Source of the DNA: CALBPI01 sp045110335
GTDB taxonomy: Bacteria; Pseudomonadota; Gammaproteobacteria; Steroidobacterales; Woeseiaceae
Reading direction: 5' to 3'
DNA length: 64,000 nucleotides
Assembly: GCA_045110335.1 (NCBI GenBank)
Contig: JBGCGB010000024.1
Coordinates: forward strand, 62,001 to 126,000
The notes below the pieces were generated by a model. That model saw nothing but the letters and a program-made list of their open reading frames with translations. It was not told the origin of the DNA and made no database searches. Made by a program: the position numbers and the translations under genes. Below are positions 52,741 to 62,002 of this stretch, in pieces. Position 1 is the stretch's first letter. Each line of letters opens with the position of its first letter.

Positions 52741-53095
52741 TGGTGAACCTCTCGACAGAGTGAATGGGATTTGACGGCGGCTTAATCTACGCGCCGTCTT
52801 ATGATGAATTCTGCGGACTTCAGTTGCAATCGAAAGCTTTTGCGTTGCTGGCAGACGCTGTGGCATGGCGCGTCCTCTGATGGAATAGCCCCTCCGAAAT
52901 TTCACTACCGACTCATGAATGCTCGAAAATTCAGTCGCTTATAACAGCCAAAAGTGAAAGTTGATTAAGCCGTGTGTGGTGCTCGGCAGGCTGTCGTCTG
53001 CTAGCGTATTGAGAGGCCTTGTTTTATGGTAACGGGATGCATGCGGTTCTGTACCGTCCGCTGAACTATTCAATGAAAAATAGAGGGGCTTCCCG
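52741..53095. other. Divergent intergenic region between the PTPS gene and tldD
   Basis: A 355-base gap with no credible gene on either strand. A perfect inverted repeat GACGGCG (52773-52779) / CGCCGTC (52792-52798) with a 12-base loop lies 30 bases before the PTPS start and could form a hairpin in its leader. For tldD I see GAGGGG (53083-53088), a good ribosome-binding site, but no convincing promoter. Confidence 0.45.
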
Positions 53096-54724
53096 ATGGA
53101 TCGACGTAATTTTCTGAAAGTGGCCGGCGTGGGTGCCGGAACGATCGCGCTGCCAGTGACTGGCCGTGCGATCGCCGCTGACGAGCTTTTGACGCCTGCT
53201 GATGCCAGTTTGCAAAGAACACTTGCCGACGCCGCATTGACTGCTGCGAAACAAGCAGGTGCGAGCTACGCAGACGTTCGGGTAGGTCGCTATTTGAACC
53301 AGTTCGTCGTGACGCGCGAATTGAAAGTACAAAACATCGTTAATACCGAATCGGTTGGCGTCGGCGTACGAGTCTTAGCGAAAGACACGTGGGGCTTCGC
53401 AGCAACCAGTTCGTTGACGCCGAAGGCTGTCGCGGAAGCGGCCCGAAATGCCGTCGCGATCGCAAAAGCAAACTCGGTCTACCAAACAGAGCCCGTGAAG
53501 CTCGCACCGGTTAAAGGCGTCGGCGAAGTCAGCTGGAAGACGCCAGTTAAGAAAAATGCGATGGAAATTGCGATCGCGGACAAGGTAGATATGTTGATGG
53601 AGGTCAACAAGGCTGCGCTCGACAATGGCGCCAGTTTTGTAAACTCGACGTTCTATCTCGTTAACGAGCAGAAGTATTTCGCGTCGACAGACGGGTCGTA
53701 TATTGATCAGGATGTTCATCGCGTATGGGCACCAATGAGCGTAACAGCCGTTGATAAGGAAACCGGCAAGTTCCGCACCCGTAACGGTTTGTCTGATCCA
53801 ATGGGCATGGGTTGGGAATATTTCGATGCCGACCCTAGCGAGAAGATCAGCGGGGTGACCACTCGATATCGTTATTCCTATGACATGGTTGAAGACGCGA
53901 CGATGGCCGCGCAACAAGCGAAGGCCAAATTGACGGCACCTTCCGTGAAACCCGGTCGCTACAGCTTGGTGCTCGATCCGACACACTTGATGTTGACGAT
54001 TCACGAGTCGGTCGGTCACCCATTAGAGTTGGATCGTGTGCTCGGTTATGAAGCGAACTATGCCGGTACCAGTTTCGCGACACTGGATAAGTGGCGCACC
54101 AAAGAATTTGAATACGGCTCTGACCTCGTCAACCTGTTTGCCGACAAAGTTCAGCCGAACTCATTGGGTGCGGTTGGCTATGACGACGAAGGCGTCAAGA
54201 CGAAGAAATGGGATTTGGTCAAAGACGGCGTATTGGTCAACTATCAGGCCATCCGAGATCAAGCGCACATCATTGATGAAGATGCGTCGCACGGTTGCTG
54301 CTACGCGGACAGCTGGAGCACAGTCCAGTTCCAGCGTATGCCGAACGTTTCGCTAGCCCCGGGTGAAGAGAAGATGAGTGTCGACGACATGATTAGCGAT
54401 GTTGAAGACGGCATCTACATTGTCGGGCGCGGCTCCTACTCGATCGATCAACAACGCTATAACTTTCAGTTCGGCGGCCAGTTGTTCTATGAGATCAAGG
54501 ACGGAGAGATCACCGAGCAGATTGAAGACGTTGCCTACCAGTCGAATACGCAAGAGTTCTGGAATTCTTGTACGGCTATTTGTGACGAACGGGACTATCG
54601 CCTTGGCGGTTCGTTCTTCGATGGGAAGGGGCAGCCGTCACAGGTCAGTGCCGTATCTCATGGTTGCTCAACGACGCGTTTCGACGACGTCAATGTTATC
54701 AACACCGCTCGTAAGCTCGGCTAA
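53096..54724 (+). CDS. tldD: TldD-type metalloprotease subunit with Tat signal peptide
   Basis: A 542-residue member of the TldD/PmbA family, in which TldD carries the metal site and TldE completes the heterodimer that cleaves unfolded peptides. The zinc motif HESVGH is at residues 303-308. The N-terminus MDRRNFLKVAGVGAGTIALP is a textbook twin-arginine signal (RRNFLK, then a hydrophobic stretch and AIAA cleavage site), unlike the cytosolic E. coli protein. At the C-terminus the segment HGCSTTRFDDVNV has Cys524, displaced from the usual ligand position. First gene of an eight-gene operon; tldE follows after 41 bases. Confidence 0.93.
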   Translation: MDRRNFLKVAGVGAGTIALPVTGRAIAADELLTPADASLQRTLADAALTAAKQAGASYADVRVGRYLNQFVVTRELKVQNIVNTESVGVGVRVLAKDTWGFAATSSLTPKAVAEAARNAVAIAKANSVYQTEPVKLAPVKGVGEVSWKTPVKKNAMEIAIADKVDMLMEVNKAALDNGASFVNSTFYLVNEQKYFASTDGSYIDQDVHRVWAPMSVTAVDKETGKFRTRNGLSDPMGMGWEYFDADPSEKISGVTTRYRYSYDMVEDATMAAQQAKAKLTAPSVKPGRYSLVLDPTHLMLTIHESVGHPLELDRVLGYEANYAGTSFATLDKWRTKEFEYGSDLVNLFADKVQPNSLGAVGYDDEGVKTKKWDLVKDGVLVNYQAIRDQAHIIDEDASHGCCYADSWSTVQFQRMPNVSLAPGEEKMSVDDMISDVEDGIYIVGRGSYSIDQQRYNFQFGGQLFYEIKDGEITEQIEDVAYQSNTQEFWNSCTAICDERDYRLGGSFFDGKGQPSQVSAVSHGCSTTRFDDVNVINTARKLG

Positions 54725-54765
54725 GCGCAGAGCCTGATCAGAACGCATTTCGGAGAAAATAAACA

Positions 54766-56094
54766 ATGACTATTCTGAATCGCAAAGAAGCCCGCGCTAT
54801 TCTTGAGAAGGTGGTTGCCTTGTCAAAAGCCGATGGCTGCGAAGCTAATCTCAATGGATCCAACAGCGGCAATATCCGCTATGCTCGTAACAGTGTCTCA
54901 ACGGCGGGTGTGACAGAAGACATCAGTCTGGTTGTACAATGCAACTTCGGTAAGAAGGTGGGCACAGCAACGATCAATGAGTTCGATGACGCATCACTGG
55001 CAAAAGTGGTTGCACGTGCTGAAGAGACAGCGCGCCTTGCACCGGAGTCGCCGGAATTCATGCCGGTTCTCGGGCCGCAAAAGTATGATGAGAGTGATGC
55101 TTTCGTCACGGCAACTGCGGCGATCAAGCCACAGTATCGAGCCAAAGCTGCGGCGGCCAGTATCGGTCCGGCGAGAGATAAAGACGCGACGGCGGCCGGT
55201 TTTCTAACAGACACCGCAAGTTTTAGCGCCATGATGAACAGCGAAGGCTTGTTTGCCTATCACACGTCAACGAACGTTAACCTTACGGTGACTGTACGTA
55301 CCAATGATGGTACGGGTTCCGGCTGGGCAAGCAGTGATGATAACGACGTGCGTCGATTGGATGTTGAAGCGACGTCTGGCGTGGCATTGAACAAGGCGAT
55401 CGCATCGCGCGAAGCGAAAGCGCTTGAGCCTGGTAAGTACACAGTCATTCTAGAGCCTAATGCCGCTGCCGAGTTGATCGGACGCATGTTCTTCTCGTTT
55501 GGCGCACGCCAGGCGGATGAAGGGCGTAGCTTCTTGGCCAAGAAAGGCGGGGGCACGCGCAAGGGCGAGCAAGTATTTGATAAACGTGTTTCGGTTTACA
55601 GTGATCCTCTCGACGAGCGTGTGCCAGCTGGCACTTGGACACCCTCGGGTGAGCCTGTTAGTAAGATGGACATCATCAAAAATGGTGTGGTCGAGAATTT
55701 GTTCTACGATCGCTACTGGGCAGACAAGCAGGGCGTTGATTCCGTACCGCAACCCAATAACCTGATCATGGTCGGCGGCGACAAGACGCAAGAGGAGCTG
55801 ATCAAGAATACCGAGCGCGGTATTCTGGTTTCCCGCTTGTGGTACATCCGCGCGTTGGATCCGCAAACGCAGCTCTATACCGGATTAACACGCGACGGCA
55901 CGTTCTACATTGAAGACGGCGAGATCAAGTATCCCGTTAAGAACTTCCGGTTTAACGAAAGCCCGGTGATCATGTTGAACAATCTGGAAGAGCTTGGCCG
56001 TGGTAAGCGGGTTAGTGTCTTCGGTTTCCCGGTTGTGATGCCGCCCATGAAGATTCGTGAGTTCACGTTCTCAAGCCTGTCGGACGCGGTCTGA
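54766..56094 (+). CDS. pmbA: TldE/PmbA-type partner subunit
   Basis: A 442-residue TldE (PmbA) homologue. The N-terminal domain of the family is complete, and the C-terminal domain contains GKYTVILEPNAAAELIGRMFFSFGARQADEGRSF, where TldD has its HExxxH, so there is no metal motif, as expected for TldE. The end ENLFYDRYWADKQ and TFYIEDGEIKYPVKNFRFNESPV are typical. I see no signal peptide (MTILNRKEARAILEKVV), although the partner TldD has a Tat signal. The pair must therefore meet either by Tat piggyback export or be split between compartments. Confidence 0.93.
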   Translation: MTILNRKEARAILEKVVALSKADGCEANLNGSNSGNIRYARNSVSTAGVTEDISLVVQCNFGKKVGTATINEFDDASLAKVVARAEETARLAPESPEFMPVLGPQKYDESDAFVTATAAIKPQYRAKAAAASIGPARDKDATAAGFLTDTASFSAMMNSEGLFAYHTSTNVNLTVTVRTNDGTGSGWASSDDNDVRRLDVEATSGVALNKAIASREAKALEPGKYTVILEPNAAAELIGRMFFSFGARQADEGRSFLAKKGGGTRKGEQVFDKRVSVYSDPLDERVPAGTWTPSGEPVSKMDIIKNGVVENLFYDRYWADKQGVDSVPQPNNLIMVGGDKTQEELIKNTERGILVSRLWYIRALDPQTQLYTGLTRDGTFYIEDGEIKYPVKNFRFNESPVIMLNNLEELGRGKRVSVFGFPVVMPPMKIREFTFSSLSDAV

Positions 56095-56101
56095 CGGTTT
56101 A

Positions 56102-56791
56102 ATGGATCGACGCAAGTTCTTGTGTACCGCGGGCGCTTCGGCGCTCGCGGTCACTTCTCCTTTGGCATCCGCAAAGGCATGGGACTTTTACTTTACTCGC
56201 CTGATGTATGGATCGGGCAATTGGGATGTTGACGAGCGTATGCCCGTTAATGTGCTGAACTCGCTGATCGAATACACCACCCTAAATGTCGATCCGAATG
56301 AGCGTGTGATTGCGTTAGCCGACGACGCGATGTTGCAGTCACCATTCTGTTATTTGACGGGTCACCGATTGGTGCAGTTTAGTGAGCAGGAAGCGCAGAA
56401 CTTCGTCCGCTATGTCAACAACGGTGGGTTTCTCTTCGTTGATGACTGTAATCATGATATCGATGCTTTGTTTGCGACCAGTTTTACGCAGCAAATGGAG
56501 CAGCTCTTTGGCGAGGACTGTCTCAAGAAACTAGCGGATGATCATCCGCTCTATCGTGCTTTTTTCGAGTTCGACGAACCACCGACAACCAGTTTCGAGT
56601 TGAATGGCTGGGGGGATGATCTGGTGCACGATTATCTACGCGGCATTGAAGTCAATGGCAGGCTCGCGGTGCTCTATAGCAACAAAGACTATGGCTGCGA
56701 ATGGGATTACGACTATCGCAACAAGCGTTGGCTGGCGCGTGATAATACGCGCTTCGCTGTCAATATCGTGATGTACGCGTTGAACTACTAG
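56102..56791 (+). CDS. DUF4159 protein with Tat signal peptide
   Basis: A 229-residue exported protein of the DUF4159 family. The Tat signal is MDRRKFLCTAGASALAVTSPLASAKA, closely matching that of TldD. The mature domain has the DUF4159 features: YGSGNWDVDERMP, the loop QNFVRYVNNGGFLFVDDCNH and a ThuA/GATase-like fold pattern (LTGHRLVQFSEQEA). ATG 56102 starts seven bases after tldE. Function of DUF4159 is unknown; members stand beside MoxR, DUF58 and BatA genes, as here. Confidence 0.85.
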   Translation: MDRRKFLCTAGASALAVTSPLASAKAWDFYFTRLMYGSGNWDVDERMPVNVLNSLIEYTTLNVDPNERVIALADDAMLQSPFCYLTGHRLVQFSEQEAQNFVRYVNNGGFLFVDDCNHDIDALFATSFTQQMEQLFGEDCLKKLADDHPLYRAFFEFDEPPTTSFELNGWGDDLVHDYLRGIEVNGRLAVLYSNKDYGCEWDYDYRNKRWLARDNTRFAVNIVMYALNY

Positions 56792-56800
56792 TGAGATCAA

Positions 56801-57826
56801 ATGGCTGAATTAACCGAATCAGACTTGCAGATACAGGTCGAGAAGCTTGCTGCAACCCGCCGTGAGATCGCGCGGGTGATCGTCGGGCAACAAGTGGTTG
56901 TGGAAGAAGTACTGATTGCATTGTTGGCGGGTGGCCATTGCTTGCTGCAAGGTGTCCCGGGTCTCGGCAAGACGAAACTGTTACAAACCTTAGCCAAGGT
57001 CATTGACCTACCGTTCGGTCGCATCCAGTTCACACCGGACTTAATGCCGGGCGATATCATCGGTACGGAGTTGCTCTCGACCGACGATGACGGTGGTCGT
57101 CGTTTTGAGTTTCAGCGCGGTCCGGTCTTTACCAGTATGTTGCTAGCGGACGAGATCAACCGCACACCACCCAAAACGCAGTCGGCGCTGTTGGAAGCTA
57201 TGGCCGAACGTCATGTCACTTTTGCCGGTGCGACCCACGACTTGCCGGATCCTTTTTTCGTGATGGCCACCCAGAATCCGCTTGAACAAGCCGGCACGTA
57301 TCCGCTGCCGGAGGCACAGTTGGACCGTTTCTTGCTGATGGTAGAGATTCAGTATCCGGACGCCGATGAAGAGCAGCAGATATTAGCGCTAACGACGCGT
57401 CGCGAAGATGCATCGGTCTCCGTATGCATGCAGGAGCATGATGTGCGGCAGTTACGAGCATGGGTACGCGATATTTCAATCAGTCCTGCACTACTCCAAT
57501 ACGTCGTGAGTATTGTGCGTGCGACGCGACCGGATCGGTCTGAAGCAACGTCGGTTGCTGGCCAGTGGATCCGTTGGGGTGCAGGTCCCAGAGCCGGTCA
57601 GGCGATGGTATTGGCCGCGAAAGCGCGAGCGCTGCTGCAAGGTCGTCTTTCCGTTACGGTTGATGATCTTATGCATGTGGCGAAACCGGTTTTACGCCAC
57701 CGGATTATTCTCAATTATGCGGCCGACGCCGAGCATCATTCGACCACCGATGTGATCGCTCAATTGCTGGAAGCCGTTCCCGAGCCTGCGGATCCGCTGG
57801 CATCGGAGATTGCAGGGCGGGGTTAG
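56801..57826 (+). CDS. MoxR-family AAA+ ATPase
   Basis: A 341-residue cytoplasmic AAA+ ATPase. Walker A is GVPGLGKTKLL, Walker B is LLADEINRTPPKTQSALLEAM, sensor 1 is VMATQNPLEQAGTYPLPEAQLDRF. These signatures are diagnostic of MoxR. MoxR proteins work with a vWA-domain partner to remodel or activate protein complexes. The DUF58 gene starts two bases later, giving the standard MoxR-DUF58 couple. It begins nine bases after the DUF4159 gene. Confidence 0.95.
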   Translation: MAELTESDLQIQVEKLAATRREIARVIVGQQVVVEEVLIALLAGGHCLLQGVPGLGKTKLLQTLAKVIDLPFGRIQFTPDLMPGDIIGTELLSTDDDGGRRFEFQRGPVFTSMLLADEINRTPPKTQSALLEAMAERHVTFAGATHDLPDPFFVMATQNPLEQAGTYPLPEAQLDRFLLMVEIQYPDADEEQQILALTTRREDASVSVCMQEHDVRQLRAWVRDISISPALLQYVVSIVRATRPDRSEATSVAGQWIRWGAGPRAGQAMVLAAKARALLQGRLSVTVDDLMHVAKPVLRHRIILNYAADAEHHSTTDVIAQLLEAVPEPADPLASEIAGRG

Positions 57827-57828
57827 CG

Positions 57829-58752
57829 GTGACCAAAATTTCGCGATACTACCCGGATGCGGCGACGCGCCAGCAAATCAGTCGTTTGTCATTAACGCCT
57901 ATGCAAGCTGTAGACAATCGTCTTCGCGCTCAGCATGCCAGTCGTCGTCAAGGCGAAGGGATTGAATTCCACCAGTATCGGCCCTATCAGCAGGGTGATG
58001 ACTTGAGAAAAGTGGATTGGCGACTCTATGGTCGATCGGATCGTTTGTATGTGCGTGAAGCGCTGCAGGATAGCCGACTCACCGTCACCTTGATGATCGA
58101 TACCAGCGCGTCGATGGGGCTAGCAGATGCGAATGGGGTCACCCGGTTGGAATACGCTTGTCGCGTCGCGGCTTGTTTGGCGTGGCTGGCATTGGTAGAG
58201 CAGAACGATTTCGCACTGATCGCCGTCGGTGGCGATGTGCCGAGAATCTTGCCGCCAGGACAAGGTCGTGTGCATTTCGAGCGCTTCCTTAAGCAGCTCG
58301 AATTGCTTGACGCTGCCGGACGCTGGGAGTCCCAATCAGTCGAGCGTATATTGCGCCGGTTACCAGCCAATATGTTGTTGATTGGATTGAGTGATTTTTT
58401 TGAGCATGATCGTGAGCAGACCGCCGCGATTTCAGAAATCACCGGACGTGCGCATACGGCAATTCTGATGCAGTTGTTGTTAGCTAAGGAATTACAATTC
58501 GATGAACGCGGGCAAATTGAAGTTGTCGATGGTGAGACCGGTGAGAAAAGACTGGTTTCTGCACGTCGCTTCCGCCCGACATATTTGAAAGCTATGCACC
58601 AATTGCTTCAGGATACAACGCGCCGTCACCAGGCATTGGGCGCCAGAGTGTGCAGGGCGACGACGGAGACATCGGTCGCGAGTTTGTTGCGTGTCGCGTT
58701 GAATGAGCAACTACCGGGCAGCGCGCGATTACTCGCCAACGTTGATTTATGA
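57829..58752 (+). CDS. DUF58 (vWA-like) protein, MoxR partner
   Basis: A 307-residue DUF58 protein. The DUF58 signature YRPYQQGDDLRKVDWRLYGR is at about residues 45-65, followed by a vWA-type metal site MIDTSASMG. It starts at GTG 57829, two bases after moxR, and its stop overlaps the next gene (ATGA). DUF58 proteins are substrates or adaptors of MoxR. Here no N-terminal membrane helices are present, so it should be cytoplasmic, in contact with the membrane proteins encoded downstream. Confidence 0.92.
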   Translation: MTKISRYYPDAATRQQISRLSLTPMQAVDNRLRAQHASRRQGEGIEFHQYRPYQQGDDLRKVDWRLYGRSDRLYVREALQDSRLTVTLMIDTSASMGLADANGVTRLEYACRVAACLAWLALVEQNDFALIAVGGDVPRILPPGQGRVHFERFLKQLELLDAAGRWESQSVERILRRLPANMLLIGLSDFFEHDREQTAAISEITGRAHTAILMQLLLAKELQFDERGQIEVVDGETGEKRLVSARRFRPTYLKAMHQLLQDTTRRHQALGARVCRATTETSVASLLRVALNEQLPGSARLLANVDL

Positions 58753-59801
58753 TGTTCGAAACCATCTGGCCGGGGTTGAGCGTCCTGATTGCGGCATCGA
58801 CCGTCGTGATTATTCACAGTCTGTTTCGCAGGGCACGCAAACGCGTAACGGTCGCGACGCTTAAGCCATTTGGCGCAACGACTTCACCCAGATGGCAGTG
58901 GATCCGTCCCGATCACTGGTGGCTACTCGCATTGCGCCTTTCTATCTTTGTGCTGTTACTTTGGCTGGTGCTGCGACCGACGCAAATGTCGGATCAGTCA
59001 AAACTGGAAGGCAATATTGCTGTTGTTTCACCGGTAGCGCCGAAGTCGAGTTGGCAGGCGTTAGAGCGCGGCGCAGATCACATTTTTTGGCTAGACGACG
59101 ACGCGACGCCGCTGTCGGATGCGGCGCCCGGACCGATTAGTCTGCCGGCCACGGTTTCGCTTATGCAGATTGATCAGCGTCGCACGACAGGATCATCCAT
59201 GACGGTTGTCGGTCCGGTTCAGAGTCGTAAGTGGCCCGCGTTGTCGCCCTTGTTGAGAAAGGATGTGGTCTATCTGTCGGAAGACCAGCCATCCGGTAAT
59301 GAAAGGGCGCCTATTAAGTCACCACCTGTGCTTTCTGTCGTGGTGCAGGATGTCGGGCAGCGCGCAGTCGTGCTAGCAGCGATCGATCTATGGCGATCCT
59401 CAGGGTTGTTTGTTGGCGAGGTGACGGTCGAAACGTACGACCGACTTCCGGACGGCGAACTGGCGAGTGCAGGCTGGTGGATTCTCGAGGATCCACAAAC
59501 AGCGGAACAAGTTCGACAACAAGATCCCTTGTCGCGTGTGGCTTTGATTGATATGGCCGCGTCATCGCAATCTGTCGGGGCGTTAGCGACAAATCTCTGG
59601 TATCAGTTCGGAGCCGTATTGGGGGAGCGCCCAACTAGCATCGCTGTTTTGAAGGGAATAGGGACCGGGATGCCACTACCCGATACCCGCCTAAGGTTGC
59701 CGATCAGTGAACAAGACGCCTTGCCACAAATCTGGTTGTTCTTGTTGATGGGTTTATTCGTGACAGAGCGACTGTTGTCCCTGCGACAGGGCGCGCAATG
59801 A
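58749..59801 (+). CDS. BatA-like membrane protein
   Basis: A 350-residue inner-membrane protein with an aerotolerance-type (BatA) N-terminus: a short helix (10-25), then basic residues, and WWLLALRLSIFVLLLWLVLRP (about 55-75). The remainder is a soluble periplasmic or cytoplasmic domain without a recognisable MIDAS metal site, and a last hydrophobic stretch near 330-342. The order MoxR-DUF58-BatA is that of the Bat/aerotolerance-type operons, but the vWA domain of BatA is not visible here. Stop and start codons overlap on both sides (ATGA). Confidence 0.75.
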   Translation: MMFETIWPGLSVLIAASTVVIIHSLFRRARKRVTVATLKPFGATTSPRWQWIRPDHWWLLALRLSIFVLLLWLVLRPTQMSDQSKLEGNIAVVSPVAPKSSWQALERGADHIFWLDDDATPLSDAAPGPISLPATVSLMQIDQRRTTGSSMTVVGPVQSRKWPALSPLLRKDVVYLSEDQPSGNERAPIKSPPVLSVVVQDVGQRAVVLAAIDLWRSSGLFVGEVTVETYDRLPDGELASAGWWILEDPQTAEQVRQQDPLSRVALIDMAASSQSVGALATNLWYQFGAVLGERPTSIAVLKGIGTGMPLPDTRLRLPISEQDALPQIWLFLLMGLFVTERLLSLRQGAQ

Positions 59802-62002
59802 GTCCGTTGTTGAAATCACTCGTACGCCGGATACGTGGGCAGCAATACCGGCGGTACTCGGCATTTGCTTTGTCCGCTGGTTTGCTCGCGGCATTATTGG
59901 CACGTTCATTGACGAATTGGCCGGGTGATTTACTGGCTCTAGTTGGCGTCGGCGCTGCTTTGTTAACGTTCGTTGGCGTCGTCTTGGCCAGTTGGTCTGT
60001 CCGAGTGACGCCGCGACGGATAGCCGAACATCTGGATAGACGGTTCGCCGAATTACAGGACAGCACGATGTTGCTGGTTCAACCGGCAGCGGCATTGAGT
60101 GGAATTGAGAAAATTCAGGTTCAGCGCACTGAAACCGCGCTTGAAGCGATCGTCGAGTCTAACGACGTTGCCGCGCCATTCGCGGCCAAAGTACCGACTG
60201 CCTGGGCTTACAGTCTGCTGCTCGTTGCGATTGTAGCTAATCTAAAATTTCTACCGATGTTGAGCTTCAACGAGGCGCCGTTGCCACTATCCGTTTCGTT
60301 GGCCGTCGATTCACTTCAGATTGATATTCAGCCGCCGGCCTATACCCGGATTCCGGCGCAAACCCTGCAAGCGGATTCATTTGAAGTCCCCGAAGGCAGC
60401 CTGGTCAGATACACCGTGGCGTTCACCGGGCGGCTAAAAAAGGGCGCTTTAAGATTCGACGGGTCGAGCGATGCGTCGTTGTATCCGGCCGAGGGTGGAT
60501 TGTGGCAGAGTCAATGGTTGCCGGTCTCATCAAGTACCTATCAGGTTTGGGCTGATGGCTCCCCCGTTGTTTGGCCAGACGGATCAACCACACAAGGTAT
60601 CGCGGTGATCGCTGACGAAGCACCGGAGGTGCGTTTGTTAGATCCGGATGTGCGGCTTGTACTGGTCGAACCCGGGTTATCGGAGCCGCTTGGTATTCGT
60701 GTGGCGCTCTCGGATGATTTCGGACTGGCTGCCACTTTTCTTGAGGTGACACGCAGTGCCGGCAGCGGTGAGCAGGTCAGTTTTGAGAAAGAGCGGATTG
60801 ACTGGACCGCAAAAATTCCGGGAAAAACTAATGGTGAGATTGAGGCATCAGTCGACTTGCAAAGTTTGGGTTTTGCCGCAAATACCGAGCTCTATCTTCA
60901 AGTCGTGACTTTAGACAATCGTCCGGTGGCGCCACTGGAAGGCAGATCCCAGACGATTATTGTCCGGCCACCGGCGGTTGAAACGGCTGCTGACCTTGTA
61001 ATTGATAATCCAATCATTCAGGTCATGCCGGAGTACTTTCGGTCGCAACGCCAGATCATTATTGACAGTGAGGCGCTACTGGCGAATCGGGAGCAGATTT
61101 CAGAGGCGGAGTTTTCACAACGCGCCCAGTCGTTAGCCATCGACCAAAAAGCACTACGATTGCGCTATGGTGAATTCATGGGCGAAGAGCAGTCGGGCGA
61201 GCCCTCGGCCGGTCCTAGTGATGAAGACGATCACTTCGTCGGCGATGGGCATGATCATGATGAAGACCATGAGTCCGACGAAGATGCGTCCGATCACGAT
61301 CAACATTTCATTGGCGATGGGCATGATCACGGCGACGACTTCGGTCCGCAAATGTCTGCCGAGGATCGTTTCGCCGATGCGGCTACGGCGGTTGAGGCTT
61401 ATTCTCACTTTCACGATCAGGAAGAGCAGGCGACCTTATTTGATCCGGAGACCAGAGGACTGCTGTCGCAAGCGCTTGGGGCGATGTGGTCATCAGAAGC
61501 CGAACTACGTCAGTTCGAACCTAAGCCGGCGCTACCTCATCAGTATCGGGCATTGGCGCTGCTTAAGCGGGTTCAGCGACGTTCTCGAGCATTGGCGAGG
61601 CGAGTTGGTGTTTCGATTACGCCGGTCGATCCGGACCGACGCCTGACCGGCGAGCTTGATGAGATCAATAACGAGGCAATTCTGGTCACGCCCGATCAAA
61701 AAGATGTTTCAATGCTCGCGCTACAGGATGCCGCCGTCGACTTGTTCGGGGACGTTAACAGTCCGAACCCGTCTTCGTTCGATGTGTTTGATGCTTGGAT
61801 GTCCGATGAAGCGCTAGGCAGTCGAGTCGATGCGAAGGCATTGGTCGAGGCCCGTTCTGCATTGAACGATTGGAAAAGCGGAAACGCCTGCACGCATTGC
61901 CGGGACTTGTTGAAACGGTTTTGGCGTCAAAACGCGCCACCGGTGCGCGCATTGCCCGGTCGTTCAGTAAGTCCGCCTAATGTGTTTGGTGATCGCGGGT
62001 GA
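59798..62002 (+). CDS. Large membrane protein with duplicated His/Asp-rich segment
   Basis: A 734-residue protein I do not recognise with certainty; it resembles the DUF4175-type or large periplasmic proteins of MoxR operons. Hydrophobic segments lie near residues 23-41, 45-66 and 133-150, so most of the chain is likely periplasmic. Beta-rich units occupy 170-400. At about 475-520 is a strongly acidic, His-rich stretch with two near-identical copies of HF[VI]GDGHDH, 24 residues apart. A helical region follows (520-734) with a CTHC pair near the end. ATG 59798 overlaps the previous stop, and its stop overlaps the next GTG. Confidence 0.72.
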   Translation: MSPLLKSLVRRIRGQQYRRYSAFALSAGLLAALLARSLTNWPGDLLALVGVGAALLTFVGVVLASWSVRVTPRRIAEHLDRRFAELQDSTMLLVQPAAALSGIEKIQVQRTETALEAIVESNDVAAPFAAKVPTAWAYSLLLVAIVANLKFLPMLSFNEAPLPLSVSLAVDSLQIDIQPPAYTRIPAQTLQADSFEVPEGSLVRYTVAFTGRLKKGALRFDGSSDASLYPAEGGLWQSQWLPVSSSTYQVWADGSPVVWPDGSTTQGIAVIADEAPEVRLLDPDVRLVLVEPGLSEPLGIRVALSDDFGLAATFLEVTRSAGSGEQVSFEKERIDWTAKIPGKTNGEIEASVDLQSLGFAANTELYLQVVTLDNRPVAPLEGRSQTIIVRPPAVETAADLVIDNPIIQVMPEYFRSQRQIIIDSEALLANREQISEAEFSQRAQSLAIDQKALRLRYGEFMGEEQSGEPSAGPSDEDDHFVGDGHDHDEDHESDEDASDHDQHFIGDGHDHGDDFGPQMSAEDRFADAATAVEAYSHFHDQEEQATLFDPETRGLLSQALGAMWSSEAELRQFEPKPALPHQYRALALLKRVQRRSRALARRVGVSITPVDPDRRLTGELDEINNEAILVTPDQKDVSMLALQDAAVDLFGDVNSPNPSSFDVFDAWMSDEALGSRVDAKALVEARSALNDWKSGNACTHCRDLLKRFWRQNAPPVRALPGRSVSPPNVFGDRG
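61241..61329 (+). repeat. Direct 17-base repeat encoding a duplicated His/Asp-rich segment
   Basis: GGCGATGGGCATGATCA occurs at 61241-61257 and again at 61313-61329, 72 bases (24 codons) apart and in frame. The protein copies are DDHFVGDGHDHDEDH and DQHFIGDGHDHGDDF. The close DNA match suggests a recent duplication, or selection for the repeat. The composition suggests metal binding (Zn, Cu, Ni or Ca), which is inference. Confidence 0.8.

Noticed and set aside
52741..52905. N-terminal extension of the PTPS-like protein
   Set aside because: Very basic, low-complexity translation; a GTG with a good ribosome-binding site at 52740 gives the normal family length.
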